Positions 1-15,000 are shown, counted from the stretch's first letter. The stretch: DNA of 64,000 bases from Stercorarius parasiticus (GCA_013396915.1 VWZL01002054.1:372648-436647), one strand, 5' to 3'. The notes: a model not told the origin generated them from the letters alone. Numbers and translations: made by a program.

Positions 1-2719
1 TTTTGGTAAATTTGTTTTGTTCTTCACTGCAAAGAAAAGGTTAAGAAAGTGGTCTCTAAATCCTAATATGGAGAACACAAATAAACATTTTTTTTAAATT
101 TCATGATTGTTAACCCAGTCTCCTGAACTTGTCTCATAACCTTTGAATGGTGAGGTTTGTCACAGGATTAAAAATTACTGCAAGCAAAAGCAGGAGATTG
201 AGCGATGTTGCAGCTCAAGAGAGTTGCATTTCAGAGAAGAATTGGTGCAAATGTAAATATTTTGTGGAGACAGAGTTCATTTCACACTTTGGAGATTTGA
301 TAACCAAGCTGGTGTCATGCATGAGGATAATGCATTTTTTTAAATCTTGAGTGCTGTATGAAATCTTATCATGCTTTGCCCATATGGGTGCAGAAGTTTT
401 TCTTCATGCCTTATTGTTATTTCAATTAGCTAGTACAAGAGAAAAATCTCCGTTATAATTTACCAAAGCTGTCTCGTTAAAGTCGCCTACAGATCTGTAC
501 CCTGCCACTTTCTGTGGGAGTTTGAGTCGTCAGCCTGCTTGCTGTATAAATATAATGATAAAATTGCCAGTGAACCATGGCAAAGAAGTTCATGTTTCTG
601 CTTAGAGTTGCAAATTATCTGCACAATGGAAAGCCCAAGGCAGCTGCGACTGCGGCACCAGAACTGGCAACGCCCGGGTCGCAGATGCACGGGTCTGCCT
701 GTCACAGATCAACTGCAAATCGCAAACCTCACACTCTTTCTTCAACATGTATTTTAAAGGTGAATGCCCTTGAAGAATCAGCTATTACCATGGAAGTCAT
801 GAATTTCACTAAGCATGTAGCCATATACTCACTTCTATATCCTGAACAGTATCATTCATAATTATTGCTGAAGTGAAACAAAATATCACCTGTATTTTAA
901 TACATTCGTTCTATGTTTTTTCATTTACATTACATCATTTAAAGTAAAATCCAGCTCCTATTAAAATTAAATTAGTCTTTCGTGTAACTTGAGTGATAAT
1001 TATGTGCTCTTACTTATTCAAATAATACAATAATAGCATATAATTTCCTTAAACATATAGAACTATCTATATTATACATTACTTGTTAATTAGCAGTAAC
1101 CTTTTATATTTTATGCCTTAGCTTACAACCATGCTTTTTCTTACTAGCTTCAGTGTAAGAATGCATCTATACAATATCATCTAAAGACAAAGTTTATCAA
1201 AATGCTTTGAGGATTTAAACTGCTTTGGGGCTTAGCTGCTATAAATAGTAGTTGCTACTAAAAGGCCGAAGAGGTCATTTTTATAATGAAACTTTTTATG
1301 CAAGCAACATATTTTTATGTTTGGTGAAAAATTGGTATATATATACAACAGCAAGATTTCTGAGGTTTTCTGGTTCTGAGGTTTTGATGCAAGTGAAAAA
1401 AAACAGGTAGCAAAGATAATGGACTAGAGAGAAGATACGTGTTCTGAATATATCAACAGCATCTTGCTCGATGTGTAAATTGAAGAGCATCAGATAATGT
1501 AAATCTTATTCATCTGTTCCAGGAAACTAGTTTCAGTGTTCTTCATTTAAGAGAAAGAAAAACTTACTAAACACAACAGACAAATATAATGTATTTATTT
1601 TTTTCAGCTGCAAAATACAACTGAAACCAACAATAAACTGCATTTCAACCATAACAAATTATTATTCAGAGAATCAGAACTAGCTTGTAAAAGGTCTTCA
1701 GGACCCAGTTATTTCCCAAAGGGTCTGAAACACCAACTTTCCCAAAGGATTTGACTAATTGCAAGTAATTTTCAACATAAAAAGTACAGTTTTCAGTGTT
1801 TTACAGTTTGTTCAGCTTTTCCTTCCTCCTCCAGAAAGGTGTATTGACTTGTGCCCCTGAAGGCCGTGTCAAATCATGCAGAACCCAAAAGATTACTTCC
1901 TAGCCAATAACTGACAGAAATGTTCCTGCCGTCATTACTCTGCTCTGTGAGATGTCAAAGTACAGCCTCCTCTAAAAGATTAAAGCGAAAACTCATGAGC
2001 AACTCATTAAGAAAGGGGGAACCACTCAGTCATTTCTGCTTTAAAGTGATCCTTCAACTCAGGCAGCATAATTTCATTTGCAGGCTGTAATTAAAGCTAT
2101 AATTGGGTTTTGACTAGATCACAGACTTATGGGGTGCGTTTAGAGTGCTTCTTTAAAAACACTGGTGGTAGTACAAAGTGTTGATAATTTTTGAGTGTGA
2201 AAACCGGTGAAAATAGGTAAGTCACCAAGTATCGGAAATATTTCTTTGACCAGGTTGGAATTTTACATAACCTGCAACCTCACATGTACAAGAAAAAGTT
2301 GCTGGAAGCATTTATGTACTCTGGAATCGTGCCTAACATATTCCCTCTGGATTGAGATGGTAAAACACATACACACACACAAAACAATGCAGGCTTTGTC
2401 TTTACTGCTTAAAAAGCTTAATGTGTGTCTGTGTGTGGCTTTTTACCTTAAGGTAAGCAGTATTTGTCACCCATCCAGAGGAAAAAACAGGGAAAAGGAA
2501 AGAAAACATTTGTTCTACAAGAGAGGGGAACATGACAAGGTTAACCCAAGTTTGGAGAGTAAGGTTATCTTGGTGAGTTCACCTCAAAATGAAAGTAAAG
2601 GGGTGTATCATCACTGCACTTATCTTAATATAACTCCTTCACAGTCTCAAAACACAACTTATTTCTTTTTCTTAATCGATCAGAAATGCCTGTCATTTCA
2701 AACAATCGCTTGTTTTCAG
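1..2719. other. AT-rich non-coding DNA, no gene recognised
   Basis: I see no conserved protein, RNA gene or clear transposon here. The open frames are short and have no family resemblance. Simple A/T runs are common. The stretch around 1960-2120 holds several homeodomain-like TAATTA/TAATTG words and is discussed as a weak candidate regulatory element in the findings. Confidence 0.6.
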
Positions 2720-2772
2720 GCTAACTTCTTCAACTTACCTCAGCAGCCCTTCCCACTGCCCTTAGATCCAAG
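2720..2772 (+). other. candidate isolated exon (weak)
   Basis: A 53-base segment is bounded by a TTTTCAG acceptor on the left and an AAG|GTGAGT consensus donor on the right. It sits inside an open frame of 189 codons (2207-2776) that resembles no known protein. It might be a non-coding exon of a long DSE 5' isoform or of a lncRNA, or chance. No other support is visible in the sequence. Confidence 0.15.
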
Positions 2773-5700
2773 GTGAGTCATTCAGATAGAAATTATTTAA
2801 CAGATCCCTGAAAGACTAACACCTGCTAGTAGGATCTTCGCATTCTGTTAGGATTTTTTTTTAGATTAATTCTTCACCTAAATATTTAAAAATATTACAG
2901 TCCAATATTTTCTTTTGATCCGTTCCAGATCAAAAAACACATAGGGCTATTTTCTCAGAGGATCTCCAAAAATCACCGTTTAACTGGAAAAAAAAAACGA
3001 GATAAATTTCCCTCACATACAAATGATGAGTTTTCCCATATAAACACAAAACAGCACAGGAGTTTCTGAGGCTTTCCTTCGCTGCAGACTCTTACTGGGC
3101 TCAGATGCGAGTTTGGCGCACACCTTGTGCACAGCTGTTTTGGTCAAGCTGGGGTCAGCGGTCCCTTGGCCGTATGGTAGACCCAAAGTAATGTGAATTG
3201 TTAATCCCAGCATAATTGTGGTGAAGCCACACGCCACGGGCAATCGCAACAGCCATGATGGGATGGTCTTTCCATCCCCCAGGGACTCATCCCTCTGGAA
3301 AACTCTGATAGTGAAGCTGCTGCTCCACATCTCCCCGCAGTTGGCCACTTGAGTTTTCTCCAACGTCACCCTCTTCCACGTTAGATACAGCAGAAGAGTC
3401 ACCAGTAAAAAAAACCCACTGTCAGTGAAGCTCTTCCTCGGGCCAAGCTCATGCTACAGATGTCTGCTGGCAGAGCCGCAGGCATGATCTCCGACCAGTA
3501 CATCTGTGTTGGGAAAAGCTCTTGATGTGGATGCAATTAAAGCAGCAAACCTGCACTTTCACTGAGGCTAGTTTGAGTCTCTATTCCTGGGTACCCAGCA
3601 ATATACTGCGCTGGCTCATGTGGCACTTTGCAAGTGCCAGCTGCATCCAAACTCGGAAGTTTTAGCAATTCCCTTCTATAGAGCATGCCTATACGGAAGA
3701 GCCCCCATAAGACACTGCCCTCCTCCCCTCTCACTTTTGAGTCGCACAATGTGCAGACAGAAGCAATGATTTTCATATTATTGATAGAAGGAACACTTTC
3801 CTTGTGCTGACTTCACTGTTTTGGGCACTTTGTTTTACTACAGCGAACATCTGACCTCCTGTTTAGGAAAACCCGCCTCAGAAGTTTTGCTAAAAATAAC
3901 TGCTATCAGATAAATCTACTTGTGACCTTGGGGGTTTTGCTTTTTGCCCCTAGTACACTCCCTCACATTCTGAGCTCTTGCTGCAAGCAAAGTAGAAATG
4001 GGTCAGGAGGTAAGAACACTTAGTATTTCAAAATAACAACATCTGTTATAATCTACCTGTAGATTGGCAAATCACAGAGTAGATCACTCAACGGCGTAGC
4101 CAAACAGGTGAGCTTCCCTCCTGCAGCAGCTGTGCTTATTCCACTGTTAACAAATTATTGTTAGAAAATGTTACCATTAAGCAATATTTTTTTTTCCTTT
4201 TTCTTCAACAGCAACTTTGAAATACAAGCAAAGTTTTATGGCAAAGCTTCTAAGCCTGTGTAAATTACTGGAATTACTATAAAAGCAAAAAAAAATACTA
4301 CTGGCTGACGATCTGCCCGTATAGTTATACCACCTGAATGCTGAGCCATAAGATAGAGCTCTGTCTTTTCTGAGATTTGCCACAATTAAGCAGTTCAAAG
4401 ATTTTTCAAGTTAAAAGTTGGGTATCACTAATGAGGTTTTAGTTTTCCTCCCTGTGCCTTTTCCTTGGTGATAATCAGGAGGATGTATTTGGATTCAGGT
4501 AAGGATTCAACCCTGGTGACTGGCAGGGAGCGGACCTCAGAGAGGGGAGGGCGTTCTGCTCTCCATAGGGCTTCTCGCTCCTCACAGGGACGCTCCTGTG
4601 GTGTCATGATTAAAAAATGTTGGCTTTGCTTTTGTTGGTCAATACTGCAAAATGATTCCTGACATTTCTGCTCTGTGTTTTGGGAGAAAGCTGTTTCTGT
4701 CTTCGTCTGTGCTTTTAATTAAAAAAAAGAAAAAAAAAAGAAGCCTTCCATCTAAAGAGCTTAGTTAAGTTTATATTTGTTTCATGTATTGATTTTTTCA
4801 AGGAAATCTCAAAAAAGGATTAGACGTGAGTATTGAGTTTATCAAGCAGGCCTGTGTCTGGATTAGATTATAATTGTCTTCCATTCAGTTACTCAAATAT
4901 TTTCCTGATCACTCATCGAGAATATTACATTTTCCCTTCTTCTTGTGGTTTCCTTTTGCTTCCTTGTGGCTGGAACTCTAATTTTTCTTCTGATAAAAAC
5001 TTGTGGCTTTCATTTAGTTTGCTTACGCTAACTGACACAGACACTGAGATGTTGACAGCTTAATAGCTGTGAAATAAATCCATCCATAACACCTAACTAC
5101 ATGCATGCATATATAAGCATCAGGGCACAATGGTGTAATTAATGTCATTTAATACCTGACTCTGGATAACTGGAACACAGTAACTGGCAGTGGTTACTGT
5201 TCAAACATCATCATTGCCATCTTATTTCCACCAGGCTGCTGGAGTCCTGCAAGTGAGGTGGAGCAGGGCAGGAGTCCTGCTTCTGAGCTTAGGCTAAGGC
5301 ATATAACCCATGAGCCATTGGGAAACGCGAGTAATGTTGAATGGTCACTGCAAGGAAACTGGTTTTCATCACTCACTTGCACTCCGGCTCTGGTGTTGGA
5401 GGAAAGAACGGAGTGGAACAGAAATTCAGGGGGATGCATCTAGTAATTGACATTTCTGTAGATCTAGAAAGGGACATAGACCTTGAGACCCTCCATGACT
5501 GACTTCTAGGAGTCTTTGGCTCTGAACATGAATATGCTATTTGTCTTGGGAACAAAACGAGTCTGGGTGGAACTACCTAAGTATGATAGAAAAATTCTGG
5601 GACTGTGGTCCTCAAGAAATTGGGTAGAGCCAGATAGTTCATTCTTCCAGTTTCAAGCTCTTTAGTTTGTTCAAGGTTTGGGGATTTTTGAGGATAGCGG

Positions 5701-8700
5701 CAATATTGGATGGGTTTTGTGCTGAATTCACTATCAAGGTAGGTTAGGACTGATTAGAGCCTTGTCTCAAATTACACCTCAGAGAGGACTGGGTATCTGC
5801 CCCCTGCCTAATTTATGAGCCTCCATCAGGGTTAGGTGAGAGGTGGGTGCCAAGGTGCAAAGGGCTGCCACCACAGCAGCAGTTGTGAGCACGCACAGTA
5901 GCAGGACCTGGAGAAATTTAGTGGCGAAAACACTAGGAAAACTAACAATTTGGAAATAAGCAACTTTTTTTTTTCCTGAGACTGGCTTTATTATCAAACA
6001 CTGTATCTTATTTTTTTGCATGCTTTTGCATCAAGCTGTGGCCTGTGCAAGCATTTCAATTTAGTGAAATGGAGCTGCTTATTCCTTCTGTGTCGTCAGT
6101 GATGATATGGAACAAGACCAGATACGAAATGAACTGCTGCAGTGTTCAGGAGGCAGACTCCAGACCTGTATCGTTGTTCTTTGTTGATGAGCCAGTATTG
6201 CTGGTCCGAGCGATAGCATTGCCATTTGCAGCAAAAGCAGTTGGACTGAGCTTTGGTGTCAATTCAAATGATACCTTTGCAATCCAGGACAACGGCAATT
6301 TATTTTAAGTTGCAAAGTTGCACCAAGATTCCAAGTATGCCTTTCTGGATCAGGCCAGAGCTTTCTCATAAATATATCACACAAATAAAGCAATAATGTA
6401 AAATGTTGCATATTCCAGGCAAAGCAGATGCAGGAAAGGAAATCATTGAGGAAAAAAAGCCTGGAAATAGAGGAAGATTTTTACTATGTTTGTAGTACAT
6501 AAAATCTGCTTCATAAGTGAAGAACAGTATCTGCTTCATACAACTTTCAGTGATGCCTCGGGCAACATTTTTCCATATGGACACCTTCTGATCATCTTTC
6601 AAAGTCAGCTTGTTCAGACAAAACCAATATTTAAATGGATATATTGGGGTTGAATATGTAAAAAAGTGATTATTCTCTTTTGGAGTCTTGTGCATTGTAT
6701 ATAGAATAGGTTTGAAGTTTAAGCTGATTGTAAAATAGTTTACCAGGAAATATCAACAAAATTACCATTTTGATCCAACTGGTTCTTTTCTTCAGCATAA
6801 GCACCTCTGCAGCAAGTCTGCCCCATTTGTGCTGCTCTTTGGTTAAACTACTCTTGGGACGCTCCAGGCTGCTAGAGTAAAAAGCTAGTGAAAGCTTTTA
6901 TATGAAAGCAACTGTATGGCGTTTAATTTTTATAGCTCATAAAGATATTCAGGAATATTTGCTTTCTTTTTGAGTATTATTAGTTATTTTGGAAACCTTT
7001 GTTTTATACCAAGCTGTCATAAATGGACTTAGCAGCCAGTAAATCCATTGGGCCCTCCCTCCGCAGACTAGAAAAACATCTGCCTGTTCTGCTGCGCTCA
7101 GAACGGGCTCCAGAGATTCCCCTGACTCAGACAAAACGAGCAAACGTACTTCTTTGACAAGCTGAAGCGACCCCACTTCATAAAGCGTAATTCACTTCCA
7201 ACCAACTCTCCTCCCGTTCCTACTTTACTCCAGCATCTGTCTGATTTTTCAGCTGGATCTCAATGCTAATTGGCTTGCTTTGGTTATGTTTAATACTGTT
7301 TTAAAGCTGCGGACCTGGATGTTGTCCTGGTGCCGGCCCGTGAATCGCTTGTGAGACAGACCCGAACTTCCTGTTGTTTGTGCCAAAACTGCTAAGATTG
7401 TGTTTTTCTGTTTCACGAAAGCCACTGACTGCAAAAAAACCACCAAATATTGTTGCATATAGGGACAGGATATCGTCACCCCAAATTTACTCCAAATTAA
7501 AGAAAAATAAAAATTGTCATTAATAACTTACTGTTCAGATGAGCTGAGTAATAATTTTTACGTTTTGCTTTCATTCTAAACAGACAACTTGGGAAGGAGA
7601 TAACCTTTTTTTGGTTTGGTTTTTTTCTTTCACTTGTTGGAAAGGTAATTGTCTCTTGAATGAAGTTTTATTTGTGTGTTTTTTTTAATTTGGCTTCTTG
7701 AACTTTGCATACGAGGTGAGCATGGGAAGTAGTTCTCTGGCTGTGAGGGTGGGCGGGTCACTGCTGGCAGCAAAGACGTTTTTTTAAAAAGCTACAGAAA
7801 AGAAAGCTTTGACTGTTCAGAACTATTTTAATGCACTCACTGTTCTTTACAGACTGGAAGTGATGAGTACGCCAAGTTACAAGTGCAGATTTCTAAGAAC
7901 GCTTGGTACAAAATTATGTTGTTGACACTGGATTGCAAGAAGGTCTAAGAGTGGGTGCCTTTGGGGAATCTTGCTATAATAGCCATGATAAAAAAAAAAA
8001 AAAGGGACTTCTTTGTTTTAACCATAGCCCTCTTATGAGTAGGTTGCTGAGATAAAAGAGAAAGGTGACAAACTAAAGAATGAACTTGATAGTGTTCTAG
8101 TGGGAAAATTCCATCTAGGCCCAATGAAGATTTTTGTTCAGTTTTTAAGCATTAGTTAAATCATTTTCTATGACTGGCATTATTTCAGCAATCAAGGAAC
8201 TGAATATCCTTTACTGCAGTTTAAGTAAACCCTGAAAGTCAATCCCTTGGACAGCTGAAGATGTCAAATAAATATGTAATCACGCAATCTGATTGAGTTT
8301 TAATGCCGGTGAGCAAACAGCTCAAGGGTTTAAGGAGTACTGGTATTCACCACAGGCTTATTTTTTATGTGATATGGGCTGTGTTGCTAATCAGATGTGG
8401 TATGTTTCTGTCTTTCAGATTTACCACTGGATTATAGATTTACACGATTTTCCTTAAATAGCTCAGCAACTGCCGGGTACTACCCAAGTCCTCCAAGAGC
8501 ACTGCTGCCAAATGAGGAGTCAGTGACTATGAAATAGGTTGTCGGCTTTTTCCTTAAATAATCCTGTGGCCCTTACTTAAACTGCTATCAAATGCTAATT
8601 GGTGAAAATGCTGTGTGATGCTTCATAAAATAGAATGATGGATTAAAGCAGACTCCTGTGTAGACTTGTGTTTCACTTGTTGCTCTAGTCCAGCTGGAAC

Positions 8701-9007
8701 AGGTGAGCAAATGCATCCTTCTCTCTAAATCTTCTGACCGCCACTACCTTTTGCGAAGTGCTGTTGGCTTTTTCCATGCACTGACCAAAGCCTTCAAGAG
8801 AAACGTGCTAGTAATAACTCATCCCAAGTTACATTCTACATTTTCAAGGACATTTTCGGCACTGTCCCTATTTAAGGTGATGCTGTAAGCCCCAGGAAAG
8901 ACATGAACCAGACCCTCAGCCATATTTCATTAAGAGTTAGCTTGGAGAGCCCAGGTTATCGTGTTTTGCAGGCTCTGAGGAATTTATTCTCTCACTGTAA
9001 CTATTCT
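2773..9007. other. non-coding DNA, no gene recognised
   Basis: Only short open frames of low-complexity or unrecognisable composition occur on both strands. There are occasional homopolymer runs, for example A runs near 4720-4740 and 7988-8004. No splice-bounded coding exon with a recognisable product was found. Confidence 0.6.
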
Positions 9008-9080
9008 TGGAGATACAGAAAGACTGAGGCCCAAAGAGAAAGATGCATCATACCCACAAAGAGACTTGAATAATGGATAG
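9008..9080 (-). repeat. possible MIR SINE relic
   Basis: The + strand reads as a diverged reverse complement of a MIR core: a 'GAAAGACTGAGGCCCAAAG'-type word, then an AGA-rich stretch, then CCCACAAAG in the place of the usual 'CCCAAGGTCACAC'. The order and spacing fit MIR, but divergence is high and the ends are not clear. Confidence 0.4.
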
Positions 9081-12000
9081 GCAACGAAATGCAGACTGAC
9101 AGTCCTGAAAGCCTCTGTCACATGCTTCGTGTTCCTGAAAGTGCCTAACCACTATTCAACAGTAAGGTTCCCTACATGCCTTTTCCTCCTTTAGTCTTCA
9201 ATACCTCAAGAGGCAGAGCTCAAGAGGCAGGAGGAGGGAAACCTGCGTGCAGTTCCCTTCTCAGCTTGAGTGGATTCAAACCCGCATCCTCCACCTCCCT
9301 GGGCAATTCTTCCAAGAGCAGGAAGGACATAGCACCCAGCCATCTAGATCCATCTTTGCTAAGTACAGCCTCAGCCCAGCAGAGAATCAAGACCGAAGAC
9401 ATAAACTGTGTGTGTGCTTTCTTATCAGCTAATTCAGGCTAAACGGGTATCCTGTTCTCTGCAGATTCAGTTCCAAAGCCCCGTTCTCCAGCGCTTTGGA
9501 CAGGGAGCCATCGGTAACTAACGCAGGGTAGCAGATGCAAATTTGTTTAGTCAGCAGTTTTGTCAGATGGCAGAATTTTGGATAAATTTCCCTCCAAGTT
9601 TAAATAACAATAAACAGAAAGTTTATTTTCTTGTTTTCAAGAAATATAACTTACTTTCTTAGGCCTAGACAATTACCAGAATGGATTTAACTTGTGTTAA
9701 CACTTAACTTCTTTCACTCTATATTTTTGCAGCTTCACCAGTTAAAATATTTTGTGTCAGAATCAGACACAAACACCATTCCACCTCATTTCAGAGATAC
9801 CAGCTTTCGTTTCCGTACATTTTTCCTACATAGGATATTATTTTTTCATCCTTGTGGTTCGGTATACTTACAGGTAATAGGCAACATTTCCAATTTAACA
9901 TTAAGCATTGGGTTTTTTGAAGTGGAAACATAAAACAAATGAGGAAAAAATTGAGAAAAAACTTTCCTTAAAACAAGGTGAGGTGAGAAAGGAAAATGAA
10001 AGTGCCATTCTCCTCCTCATAAACTATAGGCTGAAAATATTTGACTTAAGAGGGTAACGATAAGTAAGACCTGAGTTTATTTTGAATTTTTTTTAATTAG
10101 CATCAATGTCTTGGGCAGCAAATCTGGCTCAGGATAAGGGTATGATTTGTATGAAGCAGAAGATACCCTGATTACAGCATCATCTGCAATTCTAACCTGA
10201 ATCAAATACTCTTCTGCAAATAATTTCTAACTAGGTTATGGTCCAAACCAATGTTGTGTACCCTCAGGCTTTTGTTGTTCCGAATTTGGAACCGATTTTT
10301 GTTGTTAGGGTGGTTTTTTTCTTGTTTTTTAAAGAAAACTAATTAAAAATGAATCATTAATGAAAATTAGAGTGAAAATCATCTAAGTCCTTGGTTCCTG
10401 GTGTCTCAGTGGAGAAGCAGTATTTTTTTTTTAATGGAAAGGTGACAGATTCTAAGGACAGCCTGAACACAAAGCTCACCAGAATGTATATACGGCCTTG
10501 CTCAACTGGCAGGTGACAGTACCCGTTTCTGACGAAGGCTGTCAACAGCACTTGCTGCTGGAAGGACCACACAGCAGCAGAGAAAGAAGTGGATGACAGA
10601 AGGCTACTGTAAGCATGACTCCACGTGCCACCGTGTGCTGCAGAAAGACTTAGGGAAAATAATTGAAGTGTTTGCCCAAAAAAACAGTTTTTCTGTGAAA
10701 TGAGGACTTAATGACTCTTACTAAAGACTCTTCTTATTCAAGAATATCTGAAAATTATACAGGTCTTACTACAAAGTGGAGGTTGGCAATGGAGGAACTT
10801 TAGGAGGGCAGTCGGTGCTGTGGTGACAAGAGAGCTCTTGGAAATGAAGGTGGTGTGGAGACCAGGGAGAAGAAATACACATGGCAAAGAACTGGTAGAG
10901 AGCTGGCCATAATTAACACGACACTGCAAAGACGCTATCATTGCTTCTTCCTTCTTTCTCTTTCTTTTTTTTTTTTAACCCCTGGAAATTTCTGAGGTTT
11001 CTTGGATTCTGTTGTGAGAGGCCATTGACAGAAAGATTGCTGAAGTGCCTGCAAAACTATCTTGAGTATTGGCAGGGAGACAAGAAGTTGTAAAGATTGA
11101 TTAAAATCACTGTATCTGGTTATATAGGCCTGAAACCAGAGATGAATACCAAGTCTCTTTTGGTGTCTGTTTTGGTATAAAGCACATGTGTCTGAATTTT
11201 AAAATAAAGAGAATTTATTTCTGAAAAAATATATATGTTCTGTGAATTTACTTTGTAGCTGAGCGGCAAAAAGAGAAAAGAGAGACAAGGTCATCACGAA
11301 GCAGTGCAAGGAAAGTTTCGTGCTACAGCCTCGAACCAAGCAAAACTTGACCCACTCCGAATAAAAGCTATATAAATCAACCAAAAACTAGTATAAATTA
11401 ATACCTTTAATTAACTAATACCTTTAATACCTATAGGGAAGTCGGCTTTGATGCAAAGCAGAGCTCACTGCAAGTGTTTCCTGAACAGGGCTTGTTCCTG
11501 GAAACTAAAGGCTTCTTAATCCCCAGTGAGTAAAAGTTAAATAAACAAATGCAGATAGCTTGTCCGTGGTAGACACGGGGCACTGCCAGACACAGGCCTT
11601 TCTGAGGCCGCTGCTTCCCCAGGCTGCTGGGGCTCTCCAGCCCATCTGAGTCCCAGGTGTCCGATAGTGCAGCAGCGCTGGAATGATTCCTGAGGGAATT
11701 CCCAGGAAAATTTGCCTGATGATAGGAACCAGCACTCCCAAAACTGGTTGAAATCTGCGTAAGTAGCAACCAACCATTGTCCAGCCTGGCATGGCAGCCT
11801 AGCCAGGGAAAAAACATCTATGAAACAGTGACATGGTAACACGAAATGGGGGTGGTGGTACACAGATGTGCAGCAGGCAGATCTTTTGGGATGCAGAAGG
11901 GCTCCAGGGGTCCCCAGCAATGTGGCTGCACTGGCCCTCCGGTGTCCTAGGGCTCGAGATGCTGCGTAAGCACTAATCTCCCCTGTCCCCTGCAGTGACC

Positions 12001-15000
12001 CGCAGTGCTCCAAACATTATCTGCATTCAACCAAATAACCTTTAGCCCTGCCCACATTGCCTAGCATTATGCTTTATAGCAGTGGTTGGCTACAATTGGA
12101 AAACAATATGACCATTTCACTACAAGTGAAAACCATGCCTGTCGTGTCCTCCTAGGTCACGCTTTTGCCCGCAGCTGTACAGGCTTTGGGGTTTTTAACA
12201 ATCTTTTTGACCGATAGTTAAGAAATTAAGGAGATATAACATACCTTACTGGCAAATTGGAGATTAGTTATCGATTGCTGTGTTGTAAATGCAGTAAAAT
12301 GTCCACTACATGCAATACACAACACTGATCTTTATTTGAAGGAAAATAAACACAAACCCTGACCCAGACCCAAGTCCTTGTCCCTAGTGCACCCTGGATC
12401 AGATCTGCCTGTAGCCATGTAATAACCCAGTAAAGGCTGGGTTATCAAATATCACAACTGAGATGATAGCTTCAAAACTGTTCACTTGTATTTTCCTGAC
12501 AAATAGTCATTCTCCCGTAGAAACCTCAGTTTTCTTCTTACCAGGAGTCCTAACCCAACCTGAGAGAGGAGTGGGGTACGGCCAACAACTGTTTCCCCAG
12601 CAAAATCAATGATTTCCAACCTGGCCTTGGGGTGCTTCTCTTTCCTGTGGGTGCACAGTCATATTTTCTAGCTATGTGGAACCCTATGTACTTTGTAATC
12701 ATCTTTCTTACCATCAGTAGAGATGTCATTTTACATTTCTCACAGTGGCTTTGTTTGAAGTGTTTGGCCGTGCCTTGTCCAATCACATACCAAATAAATA
12801 TTGTAGCTTCACCTTTACGTCTTTCCTCCTGGAAAAGAAGGCATTAAATCCTGCCAAGGCAAATGACAGCAGAGTGCAAGGATATATAAATTAGGAGGCA
12901 GATGCCAACAGTGAGAAGGCAGAGTCTGAGCTTCCGCATCAACCTTCTTTTGCCACCACAGGGGACAATAGTGCAGTAAGAGTAATGCACGCTTTTGTAC
13001 ACAACCTTGATGTTTTACAGTAGGGTTTCTCAGAAGGTCAGGTTTAGAAATAAAGTCATTTCTGTGCAAAAAGCTAAAAGTCTCACCCTCTGCACCATAC
13101 AGTGAGGGATCTGAGAGGAAGGTGTTGCTTCTGACTTCCCTGGCAAGGGGGCATGGCATGGGGCAGCCTGGAAGGAGCAAGACAAGTTTTCCGGTACATT
13201 TAAGTGACTGACTTTTAACGCAAAATATACCTCTTTCTGTACATGTGCTTGGAGGCAGACAGTATTTCATCTGAAGCACAGCATCAGATGTAGGATGGAA
13301 AGCACACAGCTAAGCTACAGGAACCTTATCTCTGCAGACGGTGTCAGCTATACTGGTATAATGGCTATAATGGTGTAGCCACAGACATCTATTGTTAACA
13401 ACTTCTCACGAACCAGCCCTTCTAGCAGCCACGTAGCCGATCAAGAGCGCCCCAGGGAAAGGCTCAATCCCATTATAAATCCAGTTGCCTATAATTTTGT
13501 TTCTGCAGTTCTGAATAAGTGGAACACCAAACCCCCTTGGTGAGTCACAGGACAGGGAAAAAAATTATAAAAAATTAGAGGTTTTCTTCTGAAAGCTTTC
13601 GATGAAAGAAACAAATCCTCCTTTTCTGTAAGCATTATAAATAGAAATGCTTAACTTGAAAACAGAGCCTGGATTAGGGCCAAAATAAGATGGAATCCAG
13701 GAAGCTAAACAGACTCGGAGATTTCCAGCTCAGAAAGCTTGCCAGCATCTTTACAGGGCATACTGGGGATTCCTAGCTGCAGCTCAATGGACGAGTCCTG
13801 TGGGCAGCATGACCAGCCATTTTCTTGAATATAGGACAAGGATGTTTAAGGGAAATCTTTTCCGTACGAGGTGGGTACCCCCAGCAGTTCTCTGGCAAGC
13901 ATGGGAAGACCGCAGAGGTTTTGCAGCTGACCAGATGTCACAGTTCACAGAAGGGCAAACATCTGAAGCACCGCGTCTAACTTCTGCCCCCACTGCAGCT
14001 AAACTGATTTAATCAAGAACTGGGCTAAAAAATCCCTCCTGCTTCCCACTCACGCTGCCAGAGCGCATACGTAGTTCTCTCACACACGGTCGTAACGACT
14101 TTTAAATACTCGCACTGGGGTGAGAAACTATCGCAGCAACTTCAAAACGATGTGATGGCTTCCAGCCCCTTTTGCAAATTAGAAGGTGCAAGACACAAAA
14201 TGGCAGGAACGGACACAAATGGAATATCAGTCTGCAGAGCACCCACCGCAGCTCTGATGGCCCGGGCAAAGCAGATTCTGCCAGACAGAAAAGTATTTCT
14301 ATTTTCCATTGACTACTAAGTGTTGACTACAAATGCTTAGACACTCAGTTTGATTTCCTCTTGTGAGGTTGAAGAATTTAAGTTTCTTTTAAGAGTGAAG
14401 AAAGTCATGAACTATCTTACACTGTATACAGGAGGAAAAAAAATAGATGTTCTTGTCCAAAATTTATAAGAGTAGTACTTTCAGGGTATATTTTAGGAAA
14501 ACAAGCCCATTAACACTCAATAGACCTTTTTGTATCACAACACTAATGCAACTCTGAAAATTGTGACTCCATGTGCCTAGTAAATTTACATTTAAGAGAT
14601 GAATTTTTAAAGCCTCCGCCACCTCTGAAGAATAGAAGTACAGGTGAGTACAGCAACCCTTTTCTTGCCTTATCTCAAAATAATACCTGAGAATTGCAGT
14701 TTTCTTGCTACACCATCCCCTTGGGACCATCCCCAGGCTCACACTGGGAATTTAAATGGGTAGTCCTAAGTGCTGAGCAGTCTGCATATTATATTAATCC
14801 AGAGAAAGAAGATGCCATTGTAAATTTTGTGAAAAGTAACACGATGTTATGAACTTGGGAGATTTAAAAAAATCTTTATCTTACGCTGACAGAAGGCTAC
14901 AAAAATACCTACTGGAGGGCTGCTGTTGAAGCAGCTGTAGCGGTATTGGAGCCAGACAGCAGCAGCGAACTTTTCTGTCCCTGTTTTCTCCCTCAAAGCT

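Noticed and set aside
2207..2776. 189-codon open frame on the + strand
   Set aside because: No family resemblance, composition like random AT-rich DNA, and the ORF starts at a non-ATG codon. Only its 3' exon-like segment is kept as a weak candidate.
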